Assembly (NCBI GenBank): GCA_028818755.1
Contig: JAPPNF010000086.1
Location: forward strand, 1-64,000
Direction of reading: 5' to 3'
Source: Deltaproteobacteria bacterium
GTDB lineage: Bacteria > Desulfobacterota > Binatia > UBA9968 > JAJDTQ01
DNA length: 64,000 bases
Both the position numbers and the translations under genes were made by a program. Each line of letters begins with the position of its first letter. The first letter of the stretch is position 1. The notes beneath the pieces were generated by a model, which saw nothing but the letters and a program-made list of their open reading frames with translations, was not told the origin of the DNA and ran no database searches. Positions 39,020 to 46,804 of the stretch are shown one piece after another.

Positions 39020-40189
39020 ATGAACGGCAAGCGAGCGAGCCAGGAGGGCGCCGAATCATCCGAAGCGCGGACTCCCCTTGTCGCCTGGTGCGTCGTCGCC
39101 GTGATGGTCTACCTTCTGCTGCTGGCCGTCGATCTGATCAACCATGGCTTCAAGCAGGCGACCGGCGGCGCCGAGAGCGCGCAGGCGCTGTTCGCCTTCG
39201 CCACCAACCCGTTCATGGGCGTCCTGCTGGGCGGCCTGGTCACGGCGCTCGTACAATCATCGAGCACCGTCACCTCGATCATCGTCGGAATGGTGGCGGG
39301 AGGGCTACCCGTCTCGGTGGCCATCCCCATGGTGATGGGCGCGAACCTCGGCACGACGATCACCAACACCCTGGTCAGCTTTGGTCACGTCGGCAACCGT
39401 GAGGAGTTCCGACGTGCGTTCGCGGCGGCCACCGTGCACGATGGGTTCAATCTCCTGAGCATTCTCATTTTCCTGCCGCTTGAGATGGCGTTCGGCGTTC
39501 TGGAACGCCTGAGCGGCGCCCTTGTAGGTTTGGCGAAGCAGTTTGGCTCCCACAATCTGGAGGGGCTGGACTTCGTGGAAGCCGTGGTGGAGCCGGTAAG
39601 CGACCTCATCGAGCTTCTTGTGTCTCCCCTTCCGGGGCCCTGGGCCGGCGTCGCGTTGATCGTCCTGGGCGTGGCTCTCATTCTGGTGGCGATCATCCGG
39701 CTAAGCGTCGCGCTCAGGACGGTCATGGTCGGAAAGGCGAATCAACTCCTGCACACGGCGGTGGGGCGGGGGCCCATCTCGGGTATCGTGTCCGGGACGG
39801 TTGTGACCGTAGTGGTGCAATCCTCCTCGACGACCACCAGCCTGATGGTGCCCCTGGCCGGTAGCGGCGTGTTTCGATTGGATGAAGTGTATCCGTTCAC
39901 CCTCGGCGCCAACATCGGCACCACGATCACGGCGCTGCTGGCCGCGACGGTGACCGCGAGCGGCAGCCTCGAGACCGCCCTTCAAATCGCGCTGGCGCAC
40001 TTTCTCTACAACCTGTTGGGTGTCGTGGTGATCTACGGGTTACCCTGGCTGCGGACGCTGCCGATGCTGGGGGCGGAGTGGCTCGCCCGCGTCGGGAGCG
40101 AGCGCAAGGGATTGGCGATCGCCTATACCCTCGGGATGTTTTTCGTCGCTCCGGGCGTTCTCGCCTTTGTCGGCACGCGGTTGTTCTGA
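39020..40189 (+). CDS. Na+/phosphate symporter (NptA/PNaS family)
   Basis: Inner-membrane symporter of 389 residues, about nine helices in two inverted halves. Each half carries the signature QSSST (LVTALVQSSSTVTSIIVG and VVTVVVQSSSTTTSLMVP), and each is followed by the MGANLGTTIT / LGANIGTTIT motif. It lacks the C-terminal PhoU-like domain found in many bacterial homologues. GGGGGAAA lies upstream of the ATG. Divergent from the metal-efflux operon, sharing its A/T-rich promoter region. Phosphate uptake is the expected role. Confidence 0.92.
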   Translation: MNGKRASQEGAESSEARTPLVAWCVVAVMVYLLLLAVDLINHGFKQATGGAESAQALFAFATNPFMGVLLGGLVTALVQSSSTVTSIIVGMVAGGLPVSVAIPMVMGANLGTTITNTLVSFGHVGNREEFRRAFAAATVHDGFNLLSILIFLPLEMAFGVLERLSGALVGLAKQFGSHNLEGLDFVEAVVEPVSDLIELLVSPLPGPWAGVALIVLGVALILVAIIRLSVALRTVMVGKANQLLHTAVGRGPISGIVSGTVVTVVVQSSSTTTSLMVPLAGSGVFRLDEVYPFTLGANIGTTITALLAATVTASGSLETALQIALAHFLYNLLGVVVIYGLPWLRTLPMLGAEWLARVGSERKGLAIAYTLGMFFVAPGVLAFVGTRLF

Positions 40190-40217
40190 GAAACCGATTC
40201 AGGCTCCTTGAATTAGC

Positions 40218-40257
40218 CGTTCGCCCTGAGCGTAGCGAAGCGAAGTCGAAGGGCGCC
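40218..40257. repeat. TTCGTCCTGAGCGTAGC-family repeat
   Basis: A well-conserved copy (CGTTCGCCCTGAGCGTAGCG, then AAGCGAAGTCGAAGGGCGCC) between the convergent symporter and FAD-oxidoreductase genes, in a position where it could serve as a transcript end. Confidence 0.88.
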
Positions 40258-40289
40258 ATTTTGCCCGGCGGCAATTGAACGGAGCTGCC

Positions 40290-41747
40290 TTAATCCTCCT
40301 TCGCCGCGTTGCGGCCGGCGATGCGGCCGAAGGCCAGCACCTCGGTCAGGTTGCCGGCGCCGGGGTAGTTCTGCGACCACATCGAGCCCAACTCGCCGGC
40401 GCTGTACAGTCCCCTGATGGGATGGCCCCAGGCGTTCAGCACCTGGGCGCGGGCGTTGCGCCGGGGGCCGCCCTGGGTGTTGAACAGGCTCGGCCATAGC
40501 GCGGCGCCGTAGAACGGGGGGTGTTCCAGCGGTTGCAGCGTGTCGGCCGATCGTCCGAACGCTTCGTCCCGCCCCTCGGCGCACGCCTTGTTGTATTCAC
40601 CCACGGTCCGTTCCAGCTCGGCGGGGTCGAGGCCGAGGGCGGCGGCCAGCGCGGCCGGGGTGGCGCCCGTCTTGATCCAGCCCTTGGCCACTTCCGCGGC
40701 GTTGTCGTCGCTCCACCGATAATGTTCGGCCACCGCACCCCGCCCGGTGTTGGCCACCGGCCCGGCTGTGCGGGTCCACTCGTCGAAGACCACGAAGCAG
40801 GGCACCCGCGGGCGCTCCATGGTCTCCAGGTCCAGCTCCGTCACCAGCGACCCCACGGCGTGGGCGTCCATGGCGGTCTCGTCCACGAAGCGACGCGCGT
40901 GCCGGTCCACGTAGATGAAGCCGTGGCCGGGCATGGCGTGGATGACGGCGCCGTCGAACCCGTCCACGCGGTAGCCGAAGCCCGCGGCCACGGCGTTCAT
41001 GTGCCACAGGGACGCGCCCACGTCCGCGGCCATGCGGATGCCGTCGCCGGTGTGGCCGGATGCGCCCAGGGACCAGAAGCGTTGCCCCAGGAACTGGAGC
41101 TGCATGTCGGAGTCCCATTCGTAGCCGCCGCAGGCGAGGATAACCGCCTTGCGGGCGTGGACGGCGATCTCCTCGCCGCCGCGGCGCGCCGTGAGCCCGG
41201 TGACCGCGCCGTCGCCGTCCCGCAAGAGCCGCACGGCGGGGCACTCCAGGAGCACCGGGATGCAGCGCTCGTCGACGTTCCGGTGCAGCAGCTCCCACAG
41301 GTCGCGGCCGTTGGCGGTGGTCTCGCCCTTGACCCGGAGCCTGGGCCCGACGCCGTCCGCGCCGGGCTGCTCGGGCGAGGCGGCGCCGGTGGGATAGACG
41401 GGATAGCTCGCGGGAACGGCCTGGATCGGGTCGACGGCCACTTCGCCGCCCAAGGAGCGCAGCCACGATTCGTTGTCGTGGCTCTCGCGCACCAGGGTCT
41501 CGATGACCTCCGGGTCGGTGGCGCCGCCGCACAAGAAGGTGATGTGCTCCACCGCGCGGTCGAGGGCGCCGAAGATGCGCACCGAGCCGGCGGAAAGCCG
41601 GGTGTTGCCGCCGCCGGAGGCCGCTTTCTCCACGATCACGACCTTGGCGCCGAGGTCGGCGGCGGTGATGGCCGCGACGGCGCCCGCGCCGCCGTAGCCC
41701 ACCACGGCCACGTCGGTCTCGCGCGAGGAGACGATGGCCTTGCTCAT
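40290..41747 (-). CDS. FAD-dependent oxidoreductase (FAD_binding_2 family)
   Basis: Flavoprotein of 485 residues of the fumarate reductase/tricarballylate dehydrogenase-like group. The N-terminal dinucleotide-binding motif VVGYGGAGAVAAITAADLGAKVVIVEKA and SGGGNTRLSAG are clear. A capping domain and the C-terminal FAD-contact region (AGELGSMWSQNYPGAGNLTEVLAFGRIAG) are typical of 3-ketosteroid dehydrogenase/TcuA relatives. The substrate is unknown. It precedes no electron-carrier gene. The next genes on the strand (nitrilase-type hydrolase, deacetylase-like) suggest a catabolic set. Confidence 0.85.
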   Translation of the reverse strand: MSKAIVSSRETDVAVVGYGGAGAVAAITAADLGAKVVIVEKAASGGGNTRLSAGSVRIFGALDRAVEHITFLCGGATDPEVIETLVRESHDNESWLRSLGGEVAVDPIQAVPASYPVYPTGAASPEQPGADGVGPRLRVKGETTANGRDLWELLHRNVDERCIPVLLECPAVRLLRDGDGAVTGLTARRGGEEIAVHARKAVILACGGYEWDSDMQLQFLGQRFWSLGASGHTGDGIRMAADVGASLWHMNAVAAGFGYRVDGFDGAVIHAMPGHGFIYVDRHARRFVDETAMDAHAVGSLVTELDLETMERPRVPCFVVFDEWTRTAGPVANTGRGAVAEHYRWSDDNAAEVAKGWIKTGATPAALAAALGLDPAELERTVGEYNKACAEGRDEAFGRSADTLQPLEHPPFYGAALWPSLFNTQGGPRRNARAQVLNAWGHPIRGLYSAGELGSMWSQNYPGAGNLTEVLAFGRIAGRNAAKED

Positions 41748-41810
41748 TCCGGCGTCACCCTCGCTGCCGCGTTGTCCGCATGCCGGCCTGACCCTCTTCC
41801 GAGGTCCCCC

Positions 41811-42863
41811 TCATGATTCCGGCTTCACCAGCCGCCCCTCCCCGACCAGCCGCTCGATGATCTTGCGGGCCTCGGCGCGGGTTTCCACCGTGTCCTGCAG
41901 CTTGCGGTCGCGCCAGCCGTCGTTGGGCCAGCGCTTGGCCTTGGCGTAGACCGGGGCGTACATGTCGCTGCGCAGCTCGATGAGGAAGTTCCACACGTGG
42001 CCCGAATCGGCCATGCGCGTGCGCTCCCAGCGCAGGTTGTCGATGTCCACCATGCCGGTGACCACGGCCTCGCCGGGCGCGGTGGCCGCCGACTGCACGT
42101 GGCCCATGTAGTCGATGAGCTGGGTCATGCCGCGGTAGCCGCCGGTGGGGCGGTTGGAGCCCACGAAGGCGCCGCAGTTGACCGACAGGAAGTAGCACAG
42201 GTTCTCGTAGGCGCGGGCGCGCCGGAGCACGTCCCAGGCCTCGCCCTCGGGCGCATAGGGCTCGGCGGTGGGATGGATCAGCAGCTCGGCGCCGCGCAGC
42301 GCCAGGCAGCGGGCCATCTCCGGGAACACCACGTCGGTACAGGTGAGGCACGCCAGCCGGCCGATCTCGGTGTCCGCCACCGGGAACATGGCGTCCTCGC
42401 CGTAGCGTTCCGTGTACTCGGTGTAGACGTCGCCGGGCCCCGTGTAGGTGGTGTTGAGATTGTTGGGGCCGTTGTTCTTCCGGTACTTGAGGATGATGTC
42501 GCCGTCCGGGTCGATGATGAAGCTCGTGTTGAAGAGGCGGCCGGGCCAGTCGTCGTCGCGTTCGTAGAGGTTGCCGACGATGTGGCAGCCGCGCTCCCGG
42601 GCCTTGCGCCCGATCTGCTCGGTGACGTCGCCCGGGATGGTCTCGGCCAGCGCGAGCCACTCGTCCACCGAGCGCGGCCGGTACTGGCCGATGATGCCGT
42701 ACTCCGAGAACACCGCCAGCTTCACGTCGCCCAGACGCAACGCGGTCCAGTCCAGCAGCTCGAAGATGCGCCCGAGGTTCTCGTCGATGATCGCGTTGCG
42801 CTCCCCGGGCTCGACGATGACGCGTGTCTGTTGCTGAATCAACGCCACTCGATAGGGTTTCAT
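41811..42863 (-). CDS. carbon-nitrogen hydrolase (nitrilase superfamily)
   Basis: A 350-residue nitrilase-fold amidase. The Glu-Lys-Cys triad is likely Glu54 (VFSEYG), Lys in KYRKNN (126-129) and Cys175 (ACLTCTDVVFPE). Long C-terminal extension and the GDVYTEYTERYGEDAMFPV insert resemble the aliphatic amidase/formamidase branch more than true nitrilases. GGGGAGG before the ATG lies at the edge of a dispersed repeat. It would hydrolyse an amide or carbamoyl compound. The substrate is not evident. Confidence 0.85.
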   Translation of the reverse strand: MKPYRVALIQQQTRVIVEPGERNAIIDENLGRIFELLDWTALRLGDVKLAVFSEYGIIGQYRPRSVDEWLALAETIPGDVTEQIGRKARERGCHIVGNLYERDDDWPGRLFNTSFIIDPDGDIILKYRKNNGPNNLNTTYTGPGDVYTEYTERYGEDAMFPVADTEIGRLACLTCTDVVFPEMARCLALRGAELLIHPTAEPYAPEGEAWDVLRRARAYENLCYFLSVNCGAFVGSNRPTGGYRGMTQLIDYMGHVQSAATAPGEAVVTGMVDIDNLRWERTRMADSGHVWNFLIELRSDMYAPVYAKAKRWPNDGWRDRKLQDTVETRAEARKIIERLVGEGRLVKPES

Positions 42864-42872
42864 GATGCCTCC

Positions 42873-42906
42873 CCACCCCTGGATTCCCGCTTCCGCGGGA
42901 ATGACG
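42873..42906. repeat. GTCATTCCCGCGAAAGCGGGAATCC-family repeat
   Basis: A single minus-oriented copy (CCTGGATTCCCGCTTCCGCG, then GGAATGACG) between the nitrilase and deacetylase-like genes. The hairpin lies just upstream of the nitrilase start. Confidence 0.85.
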
Positions 42907-42939
42907 ACTCGGAGCGTCAGCAGTGTCTTGGTTTGAGCA

Positions 42940-43836
42940 CTATCTCTTGTTCACCGTTCCCAGGAACCACTCCGCCATCTCTTCGCGCTTGGGATACCAC
43001 ACCCCGTCGAAGGTTTTAACGTAGTCCACGAACTCGCGCAGGGCGCGGATGGCGTAGGCCTGGCCCATGACGTGGGGGTGCATGCCGACGTTCATGATGC
43101 GGCCGCTGGTGGCTCCTTCCAGGTAGAGCTGGTCGAACTGCTCCCTGAACAGCTCCAGGGCCTGGGAGGTGGTGCGGCCGCCGCGGGAGAAGACCGCGAA
43201 GTCGTTGACGTCGTTGGAGTAGGGAATGCACACCAGCGGGCCGTGGCGGGTGTTGAGCAGATAGGGCTGGTCGTCGTTGAGATAGTCCGCCTGGAACAGC
43301 AGTCCCAGCTCCTTCAGGATGTGGGGCGTCTCGTGGGTGCTGCGGAGCGACGACGACAGCCACCCCCGCGCCGGCCGTCCCACCGCCCCGGCGTAGGCGT
43401 CCAGGGTGCGGCGGATCACCTCGCGCTCCCTGTCCGGCTGGTTCGCGTAGTAGGTGAGCACGTCGTTCTGGGCGTAGTTGTGGGCCAGGATCTCCCAGCC
43501 GCGCTCGTTGGCGGCGTCGATGATGCGGCGTCGCTCGATGCCGGTGAGCGCATTCATGGTGCAGGTGGCGGGCACGCCGGCCCGGTCGAACACGTCGATG
43601 ATGCGCCACACGCCCACGCGCTGGCCGTACTCACGCCAGGTCCAGTTGGCGTAGTCGGGGACGTTGCCGGGCAGCATGTGCGGGATGGTGGCCGGCCCGC
43701 CGGGGTAGAGGGGCTCGGCGCTGTCTCGGGTCATCTCCCAGTATTCGATGTTGATGGTGAAGATCAGCGCCACCCGCGCGCCTTGCGGCCAGCGGAGCGG
43801 CGGGCGGTCGGGTAGTGCGACGTAGTCGTACAGCAT
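42940..43836 (-). CDS. polysaccharide deacetylase-family (PuuE-like) hydrolase
   Basis: NodB-fold protein of 298 residues read from the ATG with AGGTG six bases upstream; a GTG three codons earlier is the alternative. Family landmarks are VALIFTINIEYWE near the start (acidic metal/base position), ATCTMNALTGIERR, EILAHNYAQNDVL, RPARGWLSSSLRSTHETPHIL and NVGMHPHVMGQ with the second-half His. Relatives without the full sugar-deacetylase triad act on small cyclic amides such as allantoin, and the neighbouring amidase supports that kind of job (inference). No signal peptide, so it is cytoplasmic. Confidence 0.8.
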   Translation of the reverse strand: MLYDYVALPDRPPLRWPQGARVALIFTINIEYWEMTRDSAEPLYPGGPATIPHMLPGNVPDYANWTWREYGQRVGVWRIIDVFDRAGVPATCTMNALTGIERRRIIDAANERGWEILAHNYAQNDVLTYYANQPDREREVIRRTLDAYAGAVGRPARGWLSSSLRSTHETPHILKELGLLFQADYLNDDQPYLLNTRHGPLVCIPYSNDVNDFAVFSRGGRTTSQALELFREQFDQLYLEGATSGRIMNVGMHPHVMGQAYAIRALREFVDYVKTFDGVWYPKREEMAEWFLGTVNKR

Positions 43837-43905
43837 GCAGGACACCTAACACCCATTGCCCCCGTCCGGCAACGCGGGCATAATGAATCGGGAGGGATGA
43901 ATCAC

Positions 43906-44436
43906 ATGAAGCAGTTCAAGTGGCGGGCGCTCGCGTTCGCGATCCTCGTGGGTCTGGCGGTCCTGTGGGCGTTCGGCAACGCCCCGGCTTCGCTGGTAGG
44001 CAAGCAGGCGCCGGAGTGGACCAACGATACCTGGATCAACACGGAAGGGGCGACGCTCAGGTTGAAGGACCTCAGGGGGAAGGTGGTCCTCATCGAGTTC
44101 TGGACCTACGGCTGATACAACTGTGTCAACACACTCCCATCGTTGGTGGGATGGCACAAGGAATACGGACCCCGGGGCCTCGTCGTGGTGGGAATCCACT
44201 CGCCCGAGTTCTCCCACGAGCACTCGCTGGAAAACGTCAAGAACGCCTGCAAGGAGCTGGGCATCGAGTTCCCGGTGGCCCAGGACAACGATTTCGCCAC
44301 CTGGAAACGCTACGGCACGCGCTACTGGCCGACGCTGCACATCATCGACAAGAAGGGCGTGATCCAGTACACGCGTTTCGGCGAGGGCGGCTACGACGAG
44401 ATGGAAGAAGTCATCCAGCGGCTGCTGGATGAATAG
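43906..44436 (+). CDS. TlpA-like thioredoxin selenoprotein (in-frame UGA = Sec70)
   Basis: Read through one UGA (44113-44115), this gives a 176-residue membrane-anchored thioredoxin. It has an N-terminal helix or signal (about 8-26), QAPEWTNDTWINTEGATLRL, GKVVLIEFWTYG-U-YNCVNTLP with the redox pair Sec70-x-x-Cys73, GIHSPEFSHEHSLENV and the cis-Pro loop RYWPTLHIIDKKG. Cys-containing relatives have WTYGCxNC at this place. GGAGGG lies nine bases before the ATG at 43906, favouring it over an ATG three codons earlier. A hairpin follows the UGA. Stopping at UGA would leave 69 residues with no active site. Expected role is periplasmic disulfide reduction or peroxide/thiol metabolism, fitting the neighbouring msrA. 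Confidence 0.82.
44122..44158 (+). promoter_or_regulatory. candidate bacterial SECIS element
   Basis: Nineteen bases after the UGA, UCCCAUC (44135-44141) and GGUGGGA (44145-44151) form a seven-pair stem (one U-G pair) with the loop GUU. UGUG (44122-44125) can pair with CACA (44155-44158) below it. The loop begins with G and lies about 27 bases after UGA, within the range accepted for bacterial SECIS elements. The stem is coding sequence, as expected in bacteria. Confidence 0.55.
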
Positions 44437-44442
44437 GGGGTA

Positions 44443-44463
44443 GGGGCGACCCGCGGTCGCCCC
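44443..44463. terminator. short hairpin repeat between convergent genes
   Basis: GGGGCGACC-CGC-GGTCGCCCC is a perfect nine-pair hairpin seven bases after the thioredoxin stop and before the msrA stop. A near-identical hairpin occurs at 49122-49140, so it is a small dispersed repeat, here probably used as a transcript end. No U-tract follows. Confidence 0.55.
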
Positions 44464-44478
44464 GTGGGTGCCCAGCCA

Positions 44479-45129
44479 TCAGCCCGCCGGGCAACTCACC
44501 CCGGTACCGCCAAGCCCGCAGTACCCCCACGGGTTCTTGGCGAGATACTGCTGGTGGTAGTCCTCGGCGAAGTAGAACTCGCCCGCTTCCACGATCTCGG
44601 TGGTGATGGGGCCGTAACCCGCCCTGGACATCTCTTCCTGATAGCGCTCGCGTGAAGCCTCGGCGGCCTTCTTCTGCTCGTCGCCGTAGGTGTAGATCCC
44701 CGACCGGTACTGCGTTCCCACGTCGTTCCCCTGGCGCATGCCCTGGGTCGGGTCATGGGCTTCCCAGAACACCTTCAGGATCTCGCCGTAGCTCACCACC
44801 TTGGGATCGAACACCACCAGCACCACCTCGTTGTGCCCGGTCCTGCCGGTGCACACCTCCTCGTAGGTGGGGTTCGGCGTATGGCCGCCGCCGTATCCCA
44901 CGGCCGTCGTGTAGACGCCGTCGAGTTGCCAGAAACAGCGCTCCGCCCCCCAGAAACACCCCAGGCCGAACACCGCCTTCTCCATGCCGTCCGGATAGGG
45001 CGGCTCCATTGGGTTGCCGTTCACGTGGTGCGCCGCCGGCACCGGCATCTTCTCCTGCCTGCCGGGCAGCGCGCTGGCCGCGTCCGGCATCTTCATCTTG
45101 CCCATCATGCCGATCAATCCCCAGAGCAT
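44479..45129 (-). CDS. msrA: peptide-methionine (S)-S-oxide reductase
   Basis: MsrA of 216 residues, which reduces methionine-S-sulfoxide. The catalytic motif is [13 protein letters not shown] (Cys58), followed by [26 protein letters not shown] and [23 protein letters not shown], with C-terminal Cys residues for resolving. AGGAG lies six bases before the ATG. About 40 extra N-terminal residues ([17 protein letters not shown]) precede the domain and are weakly hydrophobic, perhaps a poor signal. The active site uses Cys and not Sec. Convergent with the Sec-thioredoxin, which could supply its reducing power. Confidence 0.93.
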   Translation of the reverse strand: MLWGLIGMMGKMKMPDAASALPGRQEKMPVPAAHHVNGNPMEPPYPDGMEKAVFGLGCFWGAERCFWQLDGVYTTAVGYGGGHTPNPTYEEVCTGRTGHNEVVLVVFDPKVVSYGEILKVFWEAHDPTQGMRQGNDVGTQYRSGIYTYGDEQKKAAEASRERYQEEMSRAGYGPITTEIVEAGEFYFAEDYHQQYLAKNPWGYCGLGGTGVSCPAG

Positions 45130-45246
45130 CGCTGTCTCCTTTCACTGGGAGCCGCGCCCGCACCGATTCTTCTCTCCCTTACCATGCCATGTCCGGGGAG
45201 GGTTGCAAGCCGGGGGCCGAATTAGCAAGGCCCCAGGCCCGGAGGT

Positions 45247-45308
45247 GTACCAAACGTCACCTCACTTGCGTTTGGTAGCACCAAATGCAAACGGACCTTG
45301 CATTTGGT
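45247..45308. promoter_or_regulatory. two adjacent related hairpins
   Basis: TACCAAACG (45248-45256) pairs with CGTTTGGTA (45269-45277), and ACCAAATGCAA (45280-45290) pairs with TTGCATTTGGT (45298-45308). Both share the ACCAAA core, giving four ordered half-sites upstream of the EamA gene and msrA. They may be a regulator's binding sites or transcript hairpins. The space from 45130 to 45396 otherwise holds only the operator listed next. Confidence 0.55.
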
Positions 45309-45368
45309 ACGGGGCACGGCGGCCTGTCAGGCCCGATGCCGCTGACAGAAAAGGCCGGCAGATGGACG

Positions 45369-45391
45369 GTGACTTGTATGATACAGGTCAC
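45369..45391 (+). promoter_or_regulatory. 23-base palindromic operator (GntR/FCD-like)
   Basis: GTGAC-T-TGTAT-G-ATACA-G-GTCAC is a palindrome with ten of eleven positions matching around a central G. Its core TTGTATGATACA resembles sites used by FadR/VanR-type GntR regulators. It ends five bases before the ATG of the EamA gene, covering the ribosome-binding region, so a bound protein would block transcription start or early elongation. No GntR gene is in the window. Confidence 0.6.
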
Positions 45392-45396
45392 TAATC

Positions 45397-46281
45397 ATGG
45401 AAACCGGCATCGCTTACGCGCTCGCGGCCGCGCTGTGCTGGGGCACCTCTCCGGTGCTGGTCAAGCGCGGGCTCCGGCATTCCAACATCAGCGCGGCGGT
45501 GCTGTTGCAGTCGGTGGGGTCAGTCCTGGTCCTGGTGCTGATCATCCCCTTCGGCGAGGTCGAACTCCTCATGCCCTGGACCGCGGCCGGGGTGTTCGTT
45601 TCCGTGGGCCTGGTGGGAAGCTTCCTGGGCCGCACCTTCGCGCTCAAGGGCATCGACGAGGTGGGCGCCTCCAGGGCCCAGTCCATCGTCAACTCCGCGC
45701 CGCTGCTCACCGCCGTCTACGCCATCATTCTGCTGGGAGAGACCGCGACCCCGCTCATCCTCATTGGCGTAGTCCTGATCGTCAGCGGGCTTCTTATCAT
45801 AACCCGCGGAAGTCCTGACGACGAGGACCGGCGTCCCTTCAGGCTGAAGGGGTTCCTCAATCCGCTGCTGGCCATCGTGTTCTTCGGTTTCGGCCCCATC
45901 CTCAAGAAGGTCGCGATCCTGGCCGGCGGAACGCCTGTTCCGGGATCCCTCATAACCCACGTCACCGGCCTCGCGCTCATCATGTTCTTCGGCCGGGTGT
46001 TGCGCATCGACTGGCGCCAAGGGATTTGGCTCACCGGGGATAGCTACTTCTTCCTTCTCCTGTCCGGTTTCTTCCAGGGAGTGGGGTCGATCTTCACCTA
46101 TCTGGCGGTGGCCCATGCCCCAACCATCATCGTCGCCCCCATCTGGAACGTGCAGCCGCTGATCACGTTCTCCTTGGCGCGGCTGCTGCTGCAGGGCGAC
46201 GAGACCCTTACCCTGAAGGACGGCTTGGCCGCGGTGCTGGTGGTGGCTGGCGTCTTCTTTCTATTTCAGTCACGGGGGTAG
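45397..46281 (+). CDS. EamA/DMT-family transporter
   Basis: Membrane protein of 294 residues with ten helices in two EamA repeats: YALAAALCWGTSPVLVKRGL at the start of the first and FFGFGPILKKVAIL of the second, ending LAAVLVVAGVFFLFQSRG. It differs from the EamA protein encoded at 19382. Directly downstream of a strong palindromic operator, so expression is probably regulated by a small molecule. The substrate is unknown; exporters of amino acids or metabolites are common in this family. Confidence 0.87.
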   Translation: METGIAYALAAALCWGTSPVLVKRGLRHSNISAAVLLQSVGSVLVLVLIIPFGEVELLMPWTAAGVFVSVGLVGSFLGRTFALKGIDEVGASRAQSIVNSAPLLTAVYAIILLGETATPLILIGVVLIVSGLLIITRGSPDDEDRRPFRLKGFLNPLLAIVFFGFGPILKKVAILAGGTPVPGSLITHVTGLALIMFFGRVLRIDWRQGIWLTGDSYFFLLLSGFFQGVGSIFTYLAVAHAPTIIVAPIWNVQPLITFSLARLLLQGDETLTLKDGLAAVLVVAGVFFLFQSRG

Positions 46282-46316
46282 TGGAAACCGTCATTGCCTC
46301 GACACAGCTGCCTCCC

Positions 46317-46344
46317 TTGACTTTCTCCAGAATTAGACTATTAT
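46317..46344 (+). promoter_or_regulatory. promoter of the Xre/RES toxin-antitoxin pair
   Basis: TTGACT (46317-46322) and TATTAT (46339-46344) are separated by 16 bases. The antitoxin ATG follows 23 bases later, behind GGAGG (46357-46361). The stretch from 46323 to 46356 is A/T-rich compared with its surroundings. Confidence 0.65.
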
Positions 46345-46366
46345 CAATCCAAATATGGAGGCTTAA

Positions 46367-46804
46367 ATGTCGCTCATACCCGCATATCCCGAGACCCGTC
46401 ATGAACCCCCCGAGGTCGTGGACCTGTCTGATCGCGCAGAGCGTTTGCGCCTCACTCCGGACGCCGTGCGTGCCTTCCTCAATATCATGGACCGCTGGAA
46501 GATCCGGGACGACGATGCCCGCCGTCTGCTCGGCGGCATCTCCAACGGCGCCTACTACGCATTGAAGAAGGGACCTCGCCGCCCGCTCGACGAGGACAGG
46601 CTGCGGCGGATTTCGTACCTTGTGGGGATCTTCAAGGCCCTGAATGTTCTCTACAGCGACGAATTGGCCGATCTGTGGATGCAACGTCCGAACCGGAACA
46701 GGATCTTCGGCGGGCTGACTCCGCACGAGTATCTCGCCCGAGGCGGCTTGCCGGCGTTCGCGACCGTGCGGAAGTTGCTGGATGCGCGGCGGAGCGGCCA
46801 TTGA
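46367..46804 (+). CDS. MbcA/ParS/Xre-type antitoxin
   Basis: Protein of 145 residues with an Xre-like helix-turn-helix N-terminal half (LTPDAVRAFLNIMDRWKIRDDDARRLLGGIS) and the C-terminal DUF2384 (MbcA_ParS) region (YLVGIFKALNVLYSDELADLWMQRPN, then GLTPHEYLARGGLPA). It neutralises the RES toxin encoded next and represses the pair. The stop overlaps the toxin's TTG start by four bases. Confidence 0.88.
   Translation: MSLIPAYPETRHEPPEVVDLSDRAERLRLTPDAVRAFLNIMDRWKIRDDDARRLLGGISNGAYYALKKGPRRPLDEDRLRRISYLVGIFKALNVLYSDELADLWMQRPNRNRIFGGLTPHEYLARGGLPAFATVRKLLDARRSGH

Noticed and set aside
38830-39030. Small minus-strand open frame in the A/T-rich control region
   Set aside because: It has no ribosome-binding site or recognisable features, and it overlaps the start of the symporter gene and the promoter region.
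44479-45129. MsrA as a third selenoprotein
   Set aside because: The active site is encoded as Cys (GCFWG) and the frame has no internal UGA.
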